Source: Flavipsychrobacter sp. | GTDB taxonomy: Bacteria; Bacteroidota; Bacteroidia; Chitinophagales; Chitinophagaceae | Assembly: GCA_041392855.1 (NCBI GenBank) | Contig: JAWKLD010000001.1 | Coordinates: 1,536,001 to 1,600,000 of the forward strand | Length of the DNA stretch: 64,000 nucleotides | Reading direction: 5' to 3' | Shown: piece by piece, positions 16,853 through 26,797 of the stretch | How the letters are laid out: each line of letters starts with the position of its first letter | Numbering within the stretch: position 1 is the stretch's first letter | Position numbers and translations under genes: made by a program | The notes under the pieces: model-generated | What the model was told of the DNA's origin: nothing | Seen by the model: the letters and a program-made list of their open reading frames with translations, nothing else | Databases searched by the model: none

Positions 16853-19294
16853 TTATCTTAATAAAGTAATATTTCCTTTTTGTATAAATGGCTCTCCATT
16901 ATCTGCTTCTGCCATTAGCATATATATATATACTCCAACAGGCTGTTCCACACCATTATACTTACCATCCCAACCCTTATTTATATCCGAAGTTTCGAAT
17001 ATTTTCTCTCCCCAACGGTTGAAAATACGGAAATATTTCAAAGTTGCAATGCCTCGCTTAATAATTTTTAATTCTTTATTTACTCCGTTGGGGTTAAATG
17101 CGTTAGGTATATCTAATATAGTGTTCCTCAAAAAGATATTTATAGTATCATCTGTAGCACAACCATCTCTCGTTATGCCATGTGCCACATACCTTGTATC
17201 TACCTCAGGTTGTGCAAAAGGTGTTGCAGAATAAGGCGAACTTAAACCTACCCATGGGAACCATGTAAACTCCACACAATTTCCTTCAGGTTGCATTTGA
17301 TGGCGTTCGCCCGGATGCAGCGTAACATCATCTCCTAAATACAAAACGGCCCCATCACTCATCTCTACAGGAACTCTCAACGTATCTTTACAACCATAAG
17401 CATCTACAATATTCACATCATACAACATACTGGTTATAGGGAAAGTTTTAACCTTAGGCCCATCAGTAGTACTTAAATACTGATTAGGAGACCATGTATA
17501 AGAAATTCCTCCTGCCACCTCAAGCCCTAATGTATCTAAAGGACATAATGCTAATGTATCACTTACTATATACCCGAAATCTCCTGGATGAACGGTCACA
17601 TTGATACTGTCAGACCCTGCGCAACCTGCTGGTGTTCTTGCCGTTACCTTAAGCTTAGTGCTCACGTTAGCAAACAATCTCACCAATTTACCTTTCGGGC
17701 TATTTAAATCGTTTGCAGGCGTCCAAAAAAAGCTATAATTATTAAAAGATTTAGGCGCAACATTCACTTCTATAAGCTGCTGGTCGTGCTGGCAAATATC
17801 AATATCAGCACCTGCGTCTACTATAGGATAAGGCTCAATATCTAACGTAATACTTCTATATATATCCTGACAGCCAGGGTAACTAGCCGTAAGTTTATAT
17901 GTTTGTTTAGATGTTGGCTTTATCATTGTATTTATATGAGACGGGTGTAATACTCCATTAGTTGGCGACCATTTATAAGTATACCCTTTTTCGCCCCATC
18001 CTCTTATCTCAATACTGTTACCTTCACATATTGTTGTGTCTGGGGTAAGTATATCCACATATAACTCATCCCAAATATCGATTTCAGCACTATCAATAGG
18101 TGTTGGCTGCATACCACAATTATTACCAGCATAGATTAATAATTTCACAGTTCTCCCTCCTACAGCAGGTGATCTGCGTAGCGCTTCTATGGGCAGGTCC
18201 ACACTTACACTATTGGCTGGCACTATTACCGAATCAGGGATCCTTTTGTAGTCTATACCATTTTGAGCAGACCCTGTAATAACATATTTTATGATAAGTG
18301 GCTTATTATTAGCATACTTTCTAGTAAACGTAAACTTACCTGGTGTGCACCCTCTTAAACACACAGCCCTTCCACTACCTAAATTGGGTTCTCCTGAAGA
18401 GGTGATCTTTGGTACATTAGTAGACAAGCTTCCTTCTTTAAGCCACACTCCCGAATCCAGTTTATCGTCACTCACATCGGCCACTACCATACGCAAATGA
18501 TAAGTGCTGCAAGGCATCACCTCTTCCGAGGCTTTAAACACTTTAGTAAAGCCATTGTAAGTAACTGTTGTTCCTGAATTTTGCACATAATACTGATAAA
18601 AAGGAGATCCTGCCCCCATATTAGTACAATGCGATAATTGTACAGGAGTATTAATATTTACATCTGTAGTACTGTTAATGCTTACAGGAATCTTTGTATT
18701 AGGTATCAATGCTAGGTTCTTCTTCCCTACAATACCTGGTCCAGATATAAAAAAGGCAAAAGCGTCATTGTAATCACTACAAGAGAAGTCAACATATTCT
18801 TCTGAACCAAAAATATATTCGAACGTCACACTATCTGCCTGAGGAATAAAATCAAACTCTAAATAGCAAGCATCGTATGTAGGTTTGCCTACGTAATTGG
18901 TCAGGTCTTGATCTCCCATAGCAAAATGCCTTTTACTAGCAAAAAGGTTAGGATCTCCATTTGCACCTGCAAAGTGTACTGGCCCCGATGGTGTTGGCAG
19001 TGTAATAGACGCAGCCAACCCTGTAGTAAGCACAATACCGCTATCTAAACCCAGATTACTATTGTGTGTAGTGAATATACCGCTAGCACCTGAAGGGCAA
19101 ACAAGTTTTGAGTTGGTAACAATAACTCCAGGGCCTGCAAATTTTTGTGCCAAAACTTGTGCAGTATGATTCGATGTTATCCATACCGAATCCTGTACTT
19201 GAGCCTTAACACTATTAAATACACATAAGCATACCGCAACTACCAAATATATTGGCAGTCTACCTAGGGCAATCTTGTGTCTATTAATGAACAT
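16853..19294 (-). CDS. Surface protein with choice-of-anchor L domain and gliding-motility (type B) sorting domain
   Basis: The 813-aa protein has a signal peptide (about 1-31) and a choice-of-anchor L domain with 'ADSVTFEYIFGSEEYVDFSC' and 'DAFAFFISGPGI'. Ig/PKD-like repeats rich in Cys pairs follow (for example 'TICEGNSIEIRGWGEKGYTY'). The C-terminal domain of about 90 residues, 'LDIPNAFNPNGVNKEL' to 'GVYIYMLMAEADNGEPF', is the gliding-motility-associated (type B) T9SS signal found in SprB-like proteins. Such proteins leave through the type IX pore with the aid of a SprF/PorP-family partner, which is encoded 22 nt downstream. It may serve in adhesion or motility. Confidence 0.92.
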   Translation of the reverse strand: MFINRHKIALGRLPIYLVVAVCLCVFNSVKAQVQDSVWITSNHTAQVLAQKFAGPGVIVTNSKLVCPSGASGIFTTHNSNLGLDSGIVLTTGLAASITLPTPSGPVHFAGANGDPNLFASKRHFAMGDQDLTNYVGKPTYDACYLEFDFIPQADSVTFEYIFGSEEYVDFSCSDYNDAFAFFISGPGIVGKKNLALIPNTKIPVSINSTTDVNINTPVQLSHCTNMGAGSPFYQYYVQNSGTTVTYNGFTKVFKASEEVMPCSTYHLRMVVADVSDDKLDSGVWLKEGSLSTNVPKITSSGEPNLGSGRAVCLRGCTPGKFTFTRKYANNKPLIIKYVITGSAQNGIDYKRIPDSVIVPANSVSVDLPIEALRRSPAVGGRTVKLLIYAGNNCGMQPTPIDSAEIDIWDELYVDILTPDTTICEGNSIEIRGWGEKGYTYKWSPTNGVLHPSHINTMIKPTSKQTYKLTASYPGCQDIYRSITLDIEPYPIVDAGADIDICQHDQQLIEVNVAPKSFNNYSFFWTPANDLNSPKGKLVRLFANVSTKLKVTARTPAGCAGSDSINVTVHPGDFGYIVSDTLALCPLDTLGLEVAGGISYTWSPNQYLSTTDGPKVKTFPITSMLYDVNIVDAYGCKDTLRVPVEMSDGAVLYLGDDVTLHPGERHQMQPEGNCVEFTWFPWVGLSSPYSATPFAQPEVDTRYVAHGITRDGCATDDTINIFLRNTILDIPNAFNPNGVNKELKIIKRGIATLKYFRIFNRWGEKIFETSDINKGWDGKYNGVEQPVGVYIYMLMAEADNGEPFIQKGNITLLR

Positions 19295-19463
19295 TGGGTA
19301 TAATTACACTTTCGGTTAATATTACCTACAGGACATATCTGAGAAATATTTATTATTAAAATTAATTTTTTTAACAAATTATTCAAACATCAATCTTTTA
19401 ATAGACCCGATATTGGGTTATAACTTCATTAAAATTGTACTTTTACTGCTGCTAACCGCAACA

Positions 19464-22064
19464 ATGGCTACAACAAAGAAGAAAAATAACGGCAACCGTT
19501 CTAACAATAAGGAGGAAAAAATAGACTATACAGAACGCCTAAAACAAGCAAAACTTGGGTTGGGCATTTTATTCTTATTAGCTGGTGTATTCGTCAGCTT
19601 TTCCATCATTAGTTATTGTTTCACTTGGCAGGTAGACCAAGACCTGCTCCTATCTGAACACGGATTAAATCATTTTGTTTTTAAAGACAAAAGCTCTGTC
19701 GCCAACTGGGGTGGTCGTTTAGGCGCTGCTATATCCCACGTACTCGTATACAAGGGTGTAGGTATAGCTGCATTAGCAATTGGCATTATTTTATGCCTTT
19801 TCGCTTTTAGGTTATTATACAATAGCAAAAAAACTAACCTTAGTAAATATTTACGCTGGCTATCTATAGCACTTCTACTAATAGCGCCAATACTAGCATA
19901 CACCATGCCTAGCGCGAAGTTTCCTTTTGGTGGAGCTTGGGGCAACGAGGCTATAACCTACCTTAATGGCATAATGGGCACTGCGGGTACGGGGATGGTA
20001 CTCTTTGCTATTGTATGCTTTTTCTTATTCGTTGTATTTGCTTTAGATATTTCACCTCTTATCAAAAAAGCAAGAAGAACGGCCAACAAAATGGCTACAG
20101 CTGCTGCTGCCTTAAAGCCAGAGAAAACAGAGAGCACATCCAAAGAAGAAAATCAAGAACTAGAGGAAGACGATACTGATGACGCACTAAAAGAGATGGC
20201 TGCACCTCCTGAAAGTGCCAATCAACTAAACAACGATAACGCAACAATACTATTCAATAGCGAAGAAGAAGTAGACGAAGAAATTGATGAAGAGCTCGAT
20301 ATGCAACTGATAGAAAAACAGGAAGACACTCCTAAAACTATCAATGAGCTTTACGCAGAAAAAGAGGAGGATGTTGTTGAAGTACCTGTGGAAGAAGCGA
20401 GTACAGAGGTAACAATGGAAGTACCTCCTGCGCCGACACCTACTCCAAAGAAAGCTGCAAAAGAAGAGACTGAAGAAGAGGACATCTCATTTGAAGTCAC
20501 TAAAAAAGAAGACGAGAAAACCACACCAAAACATGGTGGACACATAAGCATAGAAGACGGAGAACCTTATGCTCCTGAGCTAGACCTACCAAACTACAAA
20601 TTCCCTACCCTAGACCTGCTGGAAGAACGCTCGCAAGAGTCCATTGTTCTAGACAAGGCAGAGCTGGAGAAAAACAAAAATCAAATCATCCAAACCTTAC
20701 GCAGTTTTGGTATAGAGATACAACGCATTAGCGCTACAGTAGGCCCTACGGTAACCCTATACGAAATCGTACCTGCTGAGGGTGTACGTATCTCAAAGAT
20801 CCGTAACCTTGAAGATGACATTGCACTAAACCTAGCTGCTCTTGGCATACGTATCATTGCACCTATACCAGGTAGGGGTACTATAGGTATTGAAGTACCT
20901 AATGCCAACAAGCAAATAGTACGCATCAACAGCTTATTGGCTAGTGAAAAGTTTCGTAATACAAAAATGAGCTTACCTATTGCTCTAGGTAAAAAAATAG
21001 ACAACGAACTTTACATAGTAGACTTGGCAAAAATGCCACACCTACTTATGGCAGGTGCTACAGGTCAAGGTAAATCTGTAGGTATCAATACAATACTTGT
21101 ATCACTACTATACAAGAAGCACCCTGCACAATTAAAGTTTGTAATGGTAGACCCTAAGAAAGTAGAGCTTTCCGTATACAGAACTATCGAAAAGCACTTC
21201 TTAGCAATGCTGCCTAATGAGGAAGAAGCTATTATCACCGACACTAAAAAAGTGATCAATACACTAAATGCTTTGTGTATTGAAATGGATAATAGATATG
21301 ACCTGCTAAAAGAGGCTAGAGCTAGAAATATAAAAGAGTATAACGACAAGTTCATCAAACGTCGTCTGAATCCAGAGAATGGTCATCAATACCTTCCATT
21401 CATAGTGTTAGTGGTCGATGAGTTTGCCGACTTGATCATGACAGCAGGCAAAGAAGTAGAAATGCCGATCGCTCGTTTGGCGCAGCTGGCACGTGCTGTA
21501 GGTATCCACTTGATCATCGCTACACAGCGCCCTTCTGTTAACGTTATCACAGGTACTATCAAAGCCAACTTCCCTGCACGTATCGCCTTTAAAGTATCTG
21601 CTAAAGTCGACTCTAGAACGATATTAGATGCTGGCGGTGCAGAGCAATTGATAGGAAGAGGTGATATGCTTATCTCATACGGCAGTGAGTTGTTAAGACT
21701 TCAATGTGCCTTTGTCGACACTCCCGAAGTAGAAGAGATCGTAGAATTTATCGGGGAACAACAAGGCTACCCTTCTGCTTTTGAACTTCCGGAGTACGAA
21801 GGCGAAGAAGGCGGTAGTAGTAAAGATGTAGACCTTACCAATAGAGATAAATTATTTGCCGAATGTGCACGCCAAGTGGTACAAACACAGTCTGGCTCCA
21901 CCTCTATGTTGCAACGTCGTTTTAACCTTGGATATAACAGGGCTGGACGTATCATGGACCAACTCGAAGCCTCTGGCATAGTAGGCCCATCTGTAGGCAG
22001 CAAACCAAGAGAGGTTTTAATGCATACCGAAAGCGAATTGGAACAGTTTTTGAATACTATATAG
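19464..22064 (+). CDS. ftsK: DNA translocase FtsK
   Basis: The protein is 866 aa from ATG 19464; an in-frame TTG at 19413 would add 17 hydrophobic residues and looks wrong. Four transmembrane helices lie in the first 200 residues. A long acidic linker (about 210-370, rich in Glu/Asp/Pro) leads to the motor: the alpha domain, Walker A GATGQGKS at 531-538, and Walker B 'IVLVVDEFADLIM' near 648. 'ATQRPSVNVITGTIKANFP' is characteristic of FtsK. The C-terminal gamma winged helix ('LQRRFNLGYNRAGRIMDQLE') should read polar chromosome motifs. It pumps DNA at the division septum for dimer resolution. lolA follows 92 nt later. Confidence 0.97.
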   Translation: MATTKKKNNGNRSNNKEEKIDYTERLKQAKLGLGILFLLAGVFVSFSIISYCFTWQVDQDLLLSEHGLNHFVFKDKSSVANWGGRLGAAISHVLVYKGVGIAALAIGIILCLFAFRLLYNSKKTNLSKYLRWLSIALLLIAPILAYTMPSAKFPFGGAWGNEAITYLNGIMGTAGTGMVLFAIVCFFLFVVFALDISPLIKKARRTANKMATAAAALKPEKTESTSKEENQELEEDDTDDALKEMAAPPESANQLNNDNATILFNSEEEVDEEIDEELDMQLIEKQEDTPKTINELYAEKEEDVVEVPVEEASTEVTMEVPPAPTPTPKKAAKEETEEEDISFEVTKKEDEKTTPKHGGHISIEDGEPYAPELDLPNYKFPTLDLLEERSQESIVLDKAELEKNKNQIIQTLRSFGIEIQRISATVGPTVTLYEIVPAEGVRISKIRNLEDDIALNLAALGIRIIAPIPGRGTIGIEVPNANKQIVRINSLLASEKFRNTKMSLPIALGKKIDNELYIVDLAKMPHLLMAGATGQGKSVGINTILVSLLYKKHPAQLKFVMVDPKKVELSVYRTIEKHFLAMLPNEEEAIITDTKKVINTLNALCIEMDNRYDLLKEARARNIKEYNDKFIKRRLNPENGHQYLPFIVLVVDEFADLIMTAGKEVEMPIARLAQLARAVGIHLIIATQRPSVNVITGTIKANFPARIAFKVSAKVDSRTILDAGGAEQLIGRGDMLISYGSELLRLQCAFVDTPEVEEIVEFIGEQQGYPSAFELPEYEGEEGGSSKDVDLTNRDKLFAECARQVVQTQSGSTSMLQRRFNLGYNRAGRIMDQLEASGIVGPSVGSKPREVLMHTESELEQFLNTI

Positions 22065-22156
22065 CACACGGTAACATTATTTTAAACTTTCCTTAAAGAA
22101 CTAATCACTTTCTTTGCAGCAAGAAAGTTGTATTAACATATAACACCACGTAGATT

Positions 22157-22810
22157 ATGACTAGAATTTTGATTGCGATAACAACAGCTGTTATGCTATT
22201 AGCACTGCCAACTATGGCTCAAACCGATGCTAAAGCTAAAGCTGTACTGGAGCAGGTGAACAAAAACTTTAAAAAACTAAAGTCGCTTAAAGCAGACTTT
22301 ACAATGAAAATATCCAACGATAACGGACTGAACGAAACCAAAAAAGGTGCTTTTTACCTTAAAGGTGAGATGTACCGTATAGAAATGGAAGGCATGCAAA
22401 TAATGACCGATGCCAAAAATCTATACCGATATATGAAGGAGATGGGCGAAGTTACCATTAGCGAATACGTAGCATCAGAACAAGAAATTTCCCCTCAAAA
22501 AATATTTGCGGGAGATTACACCAAATCGTACAAGTCTGTATACGGCGGAACAAAAACTGTTAATGGTAAAGCTTGCGACGTTATTACCATGACCGCTATT
22601 AATAACACAGCAGACATGAAGACCGTAAAGCTGTATATTGACAAGAAAACAGACATTATCATACGTAGCGAAATGACCAGTAAAGAAGGCAGCAACTACG
22701 CTTACGATATTAGCAACTTTAAAACCAACCCTGCATTAGACAATAGCTTCTTTGTTTTTGATACAAAGGCAAAAGGCAACGAAAATGTGGAAGTGGTAGA
22801 TATGAGATAA
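22157..22810 (+). CDS. lolA: Outer-membrane lipoprotein carrier protein LolA
   Basis: The 217-aa periplasmic protein has a signal peptide ending near 'LALPTMAQ'. The LolA/LolB-like fold shows 'LEQVNKNFKKLKSLKADFTM', 'KKGAFYLKGEMYRIEM', 'QIMTDAKNLYRYM' and 'ISPQKIFAGDY', which matches Bacteroidota LolA proteins. It carries lipoproteins from LolCDE to the outer membrane. It sits directly after ftsK, as is common, and a terminator follows. Confidence 0.93.
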   Translation: MTRILIAITTAVMLLALPTMAQTDAKAKAVLEQVNKNFKKLKSLKADFTMKISNDNGLNETKKGAFYLKGEMYRIEMEGMQIMTDAKNLYRYMKEMGEVTISEYVASEQEISPQKIFAGDYTKSYKSVYGGTKTVNGKACDVITMTAINNTADMKTVKLYIDKKTDIIIRSEMTSKEGSNYAYDISNFKTNPALDNSFFVFDTKAKGNENVEVVDMR

Positions 22811-22834
22811 CCGCTCATCATAATATTTTTAACA

Positions 22835-22862
22835 AATAGCGAGCCATACGGCTCGCTATTTT
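22835..22862 (+). terminator. Terminator after lolA
   Basis: A perfect 11-bp stem (AATAGCGAGCC and complement) with an ATAC loop is followed by TT-C-ATTT. Confidence 0.8.
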
Positions 22863-22896
22863 CATTTAACTTAGTTAGCTCTAACCGATCTACTAT

Positions 22897-23385
22897 ATGC
22901 GCAATACACTATCCTTAATAACATATAGCATTTTAACCTTACTGCTACTTAGCACAAGTGCCTGCACAAGGAAAAGTAGCGACACTATAGCACCCAACAA
23001 CGAGACCAACCCCATACCTTTTGATGCAATACACAACTGCCATAAAGCAAGTAACCCTTACCCTTCTCAAATAACCAATAACATTTTAGGCAATTGGCAA
23101 TGGGAAAAAACATTCAACCCATGGACGCAAAAAACAACCTTTGCATCTAAGCATGTATTGATACATTTTAATGATGCATCTACCTACCATATTACAGAGA
23201 GTGGTGTAACTGTAGCTACTGGTGTGTGGAGTTTAAAACAACTATCAAGTACAGAATGGCAATTGCAACTCACTCAAGACTACGAACACACACAAGGCAC
23301 TATTGCGCTATGCAATAACGAGCTTATATTATCGAGCACATATGTTGACGGACCTGCCAACTACTTTGTAAGGAAATCCCAATAA
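22897..23385 (+). CDS. Small lipoprotein with lipocalin-like domain
   Basis: The 162-aa protein has a lipoprotein signal with lipobox STSAC (Cys23). After a spacer, 'ILGNWQWEKTFNPW' opens a strand-rich region ('HVLIHFNDASTYHITESG', 'ATGVWSLKQLSSTEWQLQL') like the lipocalin-like proteins of Bacteroidota. No enzymatic motif is seen. Its 3' end is 16 nt from the convergent M43-like gene. Function unknown. Confidence 0.75.
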   Translation: MRNTLSLITYSILTLLLLSTSACTRKSSDTIAPNNETNPIPFDAIHNCHKASNPYPSQITNNILGNWQWEKTFNPWTQKTTFASKHVLIHFNDASTYHITESGVTVATGVWSLKQLSSTEWQLQLTQDYEHTQGTIALCNNELILSSTYVDGPANYFVRKSQ

Positions 23386-23401
23386 AGACTTACACTTGTT
23401 A

Positions 23402-25651
23402 CTATTCTACAATCATAACTTTGCTAACATGCTGTATCCCATTATCTAGCAGAATCGTAACTGTATATATACCAGCTTGCCATTGTTTAGTATTTACATA
23501 TAAAGACTGCCCTACGTTAGTATAATAGCCAACTACTTGTCCTAAACTATTTGAAATAGAGATCGTATTTATTGTTTTATACAATGTTTTAATTTCAAAA
23601 TATATAGAAGCAGGATTTGGATATACACTGATTCTGTCATTTTCACTTTCCTTTACATTCAAAGGAAAACTATATAGATTATTAGACCTAATAGAACTAC
23701 AACCAGTAGTATCTACATTATATGCATAATAGATACCTGTAACGGAAGGCGAATAAGTAGTAAAAGAATTTTTCACTAATAATCCACTCATTGATTCATG
23801 CCAATCAACAGGATATATATCAGATGCAATTTTCCCATTATCTATTGAAATTGTTGGTCGAACATTTTGCTGTTTATATGGTATATTTATTATGTTTGAA
23901 AAGACACTATCTTCTTGTGTTACACAAACATGATTAGCGGATATCAATACGGCTTTAATCTTATCATCTTTTACATGATTGCTTACTACTGGCTTAAGCG
24001 ACCCTAAATCCATTTTCTTATTTACCTCCCAATATACTGGGGAACCTTGAATAGCATTCAGTATTGTAGCTTCAAACTGCAATGAATCTCCTTCACAGGC
24101 TGGCAATTTACCCCCTATATGCTTTATGGATATTTGCGATATAGATTCTGGACTAATATAAACACTGTAGTCCCTAACTTGCCCTCTCTCTAAATTAGTA
24201 CAAGGGCCGGGGCTAGAAGCACTAGCTCTTTCTGTCACAACACGCATTTGCAAATACTTGCAAGTAACCACATTAGTTGTTGGTATTGACAATGTATCCT
24301 TGTACCGACCAGATGAGATACTGGAAGAAACTAATTCCTGCGTACTATGAAAACTCCCATCATTATTATAATCAATATATACTTTCACATATTGCAGATC
24401 TTTACCTAAGTCTATTTCAATAGGATAAGAACGCCCTTGATAAACTTTTGTTTTTTGCCAACAAGAATGGTCTTCATATAGGTTCTTTCTTTGATGTTGG
24501 TAATAATATCCAAAATCATTGATCTCACTAAAAATGAACCAACTAAAACCTGCCACAGAAGTACTTGCGGTGTCAAATAAACTAAAATCAGTCTTACAAC
24601 TATTATTGCTTACAACTGGAGGATATACAGCATCAGATTCAAGTAAATAATTCTTCCACATAATATGGTTTTTAAGACTATACTCCATTTTATTTACTTG
24701 CCCCTGTGTGTATCTATTACGACAAACACGTGGAGAAAAACTCATAAAGTTCGCATCAGTATAATTTATTGAGCTACCTGTACAAGGATTGATGTCTGTT
24801 ACCGAACAGCCAGTAGAAACAAAACCTCTTTTATGCGGTTCGGTATCACATACTTTATCTCCTGATGTCAAACAATTATTATTGGGGGGACAAGTAGCAC
24901 CTTGCCCATCACCATTAAAAGTATAATCTAAGGAAAAGGCCTTCCCTAACTCTGCTAGTATTTCCGGGTTACCTGCCGCTGCTACATCACTTTCTATAAA
25001 TATTACTGGGCCAAAACAAGAATTTGGGGACCCTGTTAGCCCCGTCACTTTTGTTGTATCAGCAATTTCATTAACGATAACGATATTATAGTACAAACCC
25101 CTATCCCATTTGAGCTTTGTGAGCACTTCGTGATAGTTAACTTGTGTTGGAAGAGGACCCGCATAATCGGTATCAGACATACCATTTATGTATTTAGACC
25201 AAATATTTAATCCATTTGTTCTTGTAATACCGTTTGTTGAATTACAATTTTCATCCCTCTGAGCCAATACCAACCTAATAGGAACTTTAACTCCTCCAGA
25301 ATTTTCATCAGGATAAGCTTGCCACTTACAATCAAACACTTGATTAATGTATTCGATCCAATTCACAATATGAGCATCTGTAGGATTGTTTACACTTCCT
25401 AAAGTTTCACCCATATGTAGTACATGAACAACCACAGGTATTTCATACAAAGGACCATTAGATGTATTTACTATTTTACGTGGTGCTTTTTGTAAATTTT
25501 TGGCATATTTCTCCCATTTCAAATCGTCATCATTAGCCTCTTTAATACATGCAGGACAATTATTAATCGAGTTAATATGTTCTTGCGCTGATGTATTTTT
25601 TACAACTAGCAATAATGCTAATAGTGTAATTATTAGATTAATTGTTTTCAT
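23402..25651 (-). CDS. M43-type (pappalysin-like) protease homologue without zinc ligands, T9SS-secreted
   Basis: The 749-aa exported protein has a signal peptide ending near 'KNTSAQ'. A metalloprotease M43-like domain (about 65-350) keeps the family frame: 'YEIPVVVHVLH', 'GDKVCDTEP', and a Met-turn region 'NFMSFSPRVCRNRYTQGQ'. Where HExxHxxGxxH is expected the sequence reads AELGKAFSLDY (233-243): all three His are replaced (A233, K237, Y243) while Glu234 and Gly236 remain. It is therefore probably catalytically dead. A GEVED domain follows ('VKVYIDYNNDGSF' to 'GQVRDYSVYI'), then an Ig-like part and a type A sorting domain from 'ISVYPNPASIYFEIK'. It may bind rather than cut its partner. Confidence 0.87.
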   Translation of the reverse strand: MKTINLIITLLALLLVVKNTSAQEHINSINNCPACIKEANDDDLKWEKYAKNLQKAPRKIVNTSNGPLYEIPVVVHVLHMGETLGSVNNPTDAHIVNWIEYINQVFDCKWQAYPDENSGGVKVPIRLVLAQRDENCNSTNGITRTNGLNIWSKYINGMSDTDYAGPLPTQVNYHEVLTKLKWDRGLYYNIVIVNEIADTTKVTGLTGSPNSCFGPVIFIESDVAAAGNPEILAELGKAFSLDYTFNGDGQGATCPPNNNCLTSGDKVCDTEPHKRGFVSTGCSVTDINPCTGSSINYTDANFMSFSPRVCRNRYTQGQVNKMEYSLKNHIMWKNYLLESDAVYPPVVSNNSCKTDFSLFDTASTSVAGFSWFIFSEINDFGYYYQHQRKNLYEDHSCWQKTKVYQGRSYPIEIDLGKDLQYVKVYIDYNNDGSFHSTQELVSSSISSGRYKDTLSIPTTNVVTCKYLQMRVVTERASASSPGPCTNLERGQVRDYSVYISPESISQISIKHIGGKLPACEGDSLQFEATILNAIQGSPVYWEVNKKMDLGSLKPVVSNHVKDDKIKAVLISANHVCVTQEDSVFSNIINIPYKQQNVRPTISIDNGKIASDIYPVDWHESMSGLLVKNSFTTYSPSVTGIYYAYNVDTTGCSSIRSNNLYSFPLNVKESENDRISVYPNPASIYFEIKTLYKTINTISISNSLGQVVGYYTNVGQSLYVNTKQWQAGIYTVTILLDNGIQHVSKVMIVE

Positions 25652-25732
25652 TGCACAACAGTTTACAAACTATAAGTAATTGGGAGGGGAATCAACTCTG
25701 TTGCTATATGCAATATAGCAATAATATGACAT

Positions 25733-25763
25733 AAAAAAGGCATACTAGTTTAGTATGCCTTTT
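25733..25763 (-). terminator. Terminator of fabD
   Basis: A perfect 13-bp stem (AAAAGGCATACTA and complement) with a 3-nt loop is followed on the minus strand by a TTTTTT run, 20 nt after the fabD stop. Confidence 0.88.
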
Positions 25764-25783
25764 AAAGAATTGTACATTTTTAT

Positions 25784-26665
25784 TTAGCTCATACCTTCAG
25801 TAGGTATTTGGCGGTCTACCTTTTTCACAAGCCCTTGCAATACATTACCTGGACCAACTTCTGTAAACTGAGTAGCTCCGTTTTTGATCATGTGCTCTAC
25901 AGTTTGCGTCCAACGTACAGGTGCTGTCAATTGGTTGATCAAGTTTTGCTGTATATCTTCAGGTGTGATGTATGGATTCGCATCCACATTCTGATATATA
26001 GGACAAGCAGGGTTGCCAAATCTTGTATTTAATATAGCTTCTTTTAGTTCTTCCTTAGCAGGCTCCATCAGCGGAGAGTGGAATGCACAACCTACAGGTA
26101 ACACCAATGCTCTCTTAGCACCTGCTTCTTTCATTAGCTCACAGGCTTTGTTGATACCCTCTATACTACCACTAATCACTAGCTGACCCGGGCAGTTATA
26201 GTTAGCAGGCACAACTACCTCGTCTGTAATAGTAGCACACACTTCCTCTACCTTAGCATCCTCAAGGCCTAATACTGCTGCCATAGTACTCGGATTGATC
26301 TCACAAGCACGTTGCATTGCTGCAGCTCGTTTAGCTACCAATTTCAATGCGTCTTCAAACGACAATGTTTTATTAGCTACCAAAGCAGAGAACTCTCCAA
26401 GTGAGTGTCCTGCTACCATATCAGGTTTTAAACCATCAGCAGTAAGAAAACGAATAACGGAGTGTAGGAATACCGCAGGTTGTGTAACTTTGGTCTGCTT
26501 TAGCTCTTCTGCAGTACCGCTAAACATAACGTCTGTAATACGGAAGCCCAATATTTCGTTGGCTTGCTCAAAATACTCTTTAGCTAGCGTACTCTCTTCG
26601 TACAGCTCTTTTCCCATTCCTGAGAACTGCGCCCCTTGTCCTGGAAATACAAATGCATGCTTCAT
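25784..26665 (-). CDS. fabD: Malonyl-CoA:ACP transacylase FabD
   Basis: The 293-aa enzyme transfers malonyl from CoA to acyl carrier protein to start fatty-acid elongation. 'FVFPGQGAQFSGMG' is at the N-terminus, the nucleophile elbow GHSLGE has Ser88, 'QRACEINPSTMAAVLG' follows, and the catalytic His lies in 'CAFHSPLM'. 'TEVGPGNVLQGLVKK' closes the fold. It is monocistronic with its own terminator and a promoter candidate upstream. Confidence 0.97.
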   Translation of the reverse strand: MKHAFVFPGQGAQFSGMGKELYEESTLAKEYFEQANEILGFRITDVMFSGTAEELKQTKVTQPAVFLHSVIRFLTADGLKPDMVAGHSLGEFSALVANKTLSFEDALKLVAKRAAAMQRACEINPSTMAAVLGLEDAKVEEVCATITDEVVVPANYNCPGQLVISGSIEGINKACELMKEAGAKRALVLPVGCAFHSPLMEPAKEELKEAILNTRFGNPACPIYQNVDANPYITPEDIQQNLINQLTAPVRWTQTVEHMIKNGATQFTEVGPGNVLQGLVKKVDRQIPTEGMS

Positions 26666-26687
26666 TGATAATCAATTTTCTATTGGG

Positions 26688-26719
26688 CTAAAGTAGAGAG
26701 AATGTAGGAATTGCGCAAA
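26688..26719 (-). promoter_or_regulatory. Probable fabD promoter (TTTG-N20-TACTTTAG)
   Basis: On the minus strand TTTG (26716-26719) is followed after 20 nt by TACTTTAG (26688-26695), one base off TAnnTTTG and 22 nt before the fabD ATG. Confidence 0.4.
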
Positions 26720-26797
26720 GCGTAGCTCATATATAATTATAACATCTACTTATTGAGATATAACACAACTAATAAAATAGCGTCTTAATTTTATGCC

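Noticed and set aside
19413..19463. TTG start adding 17 residues to FtsK
   Set aside because: The ATG at 19464 gives the usual basic, polar FtsK N-terminus (MATTKKKNNG), while the extension is a hydrophobic stretch of the AT-rich leader.
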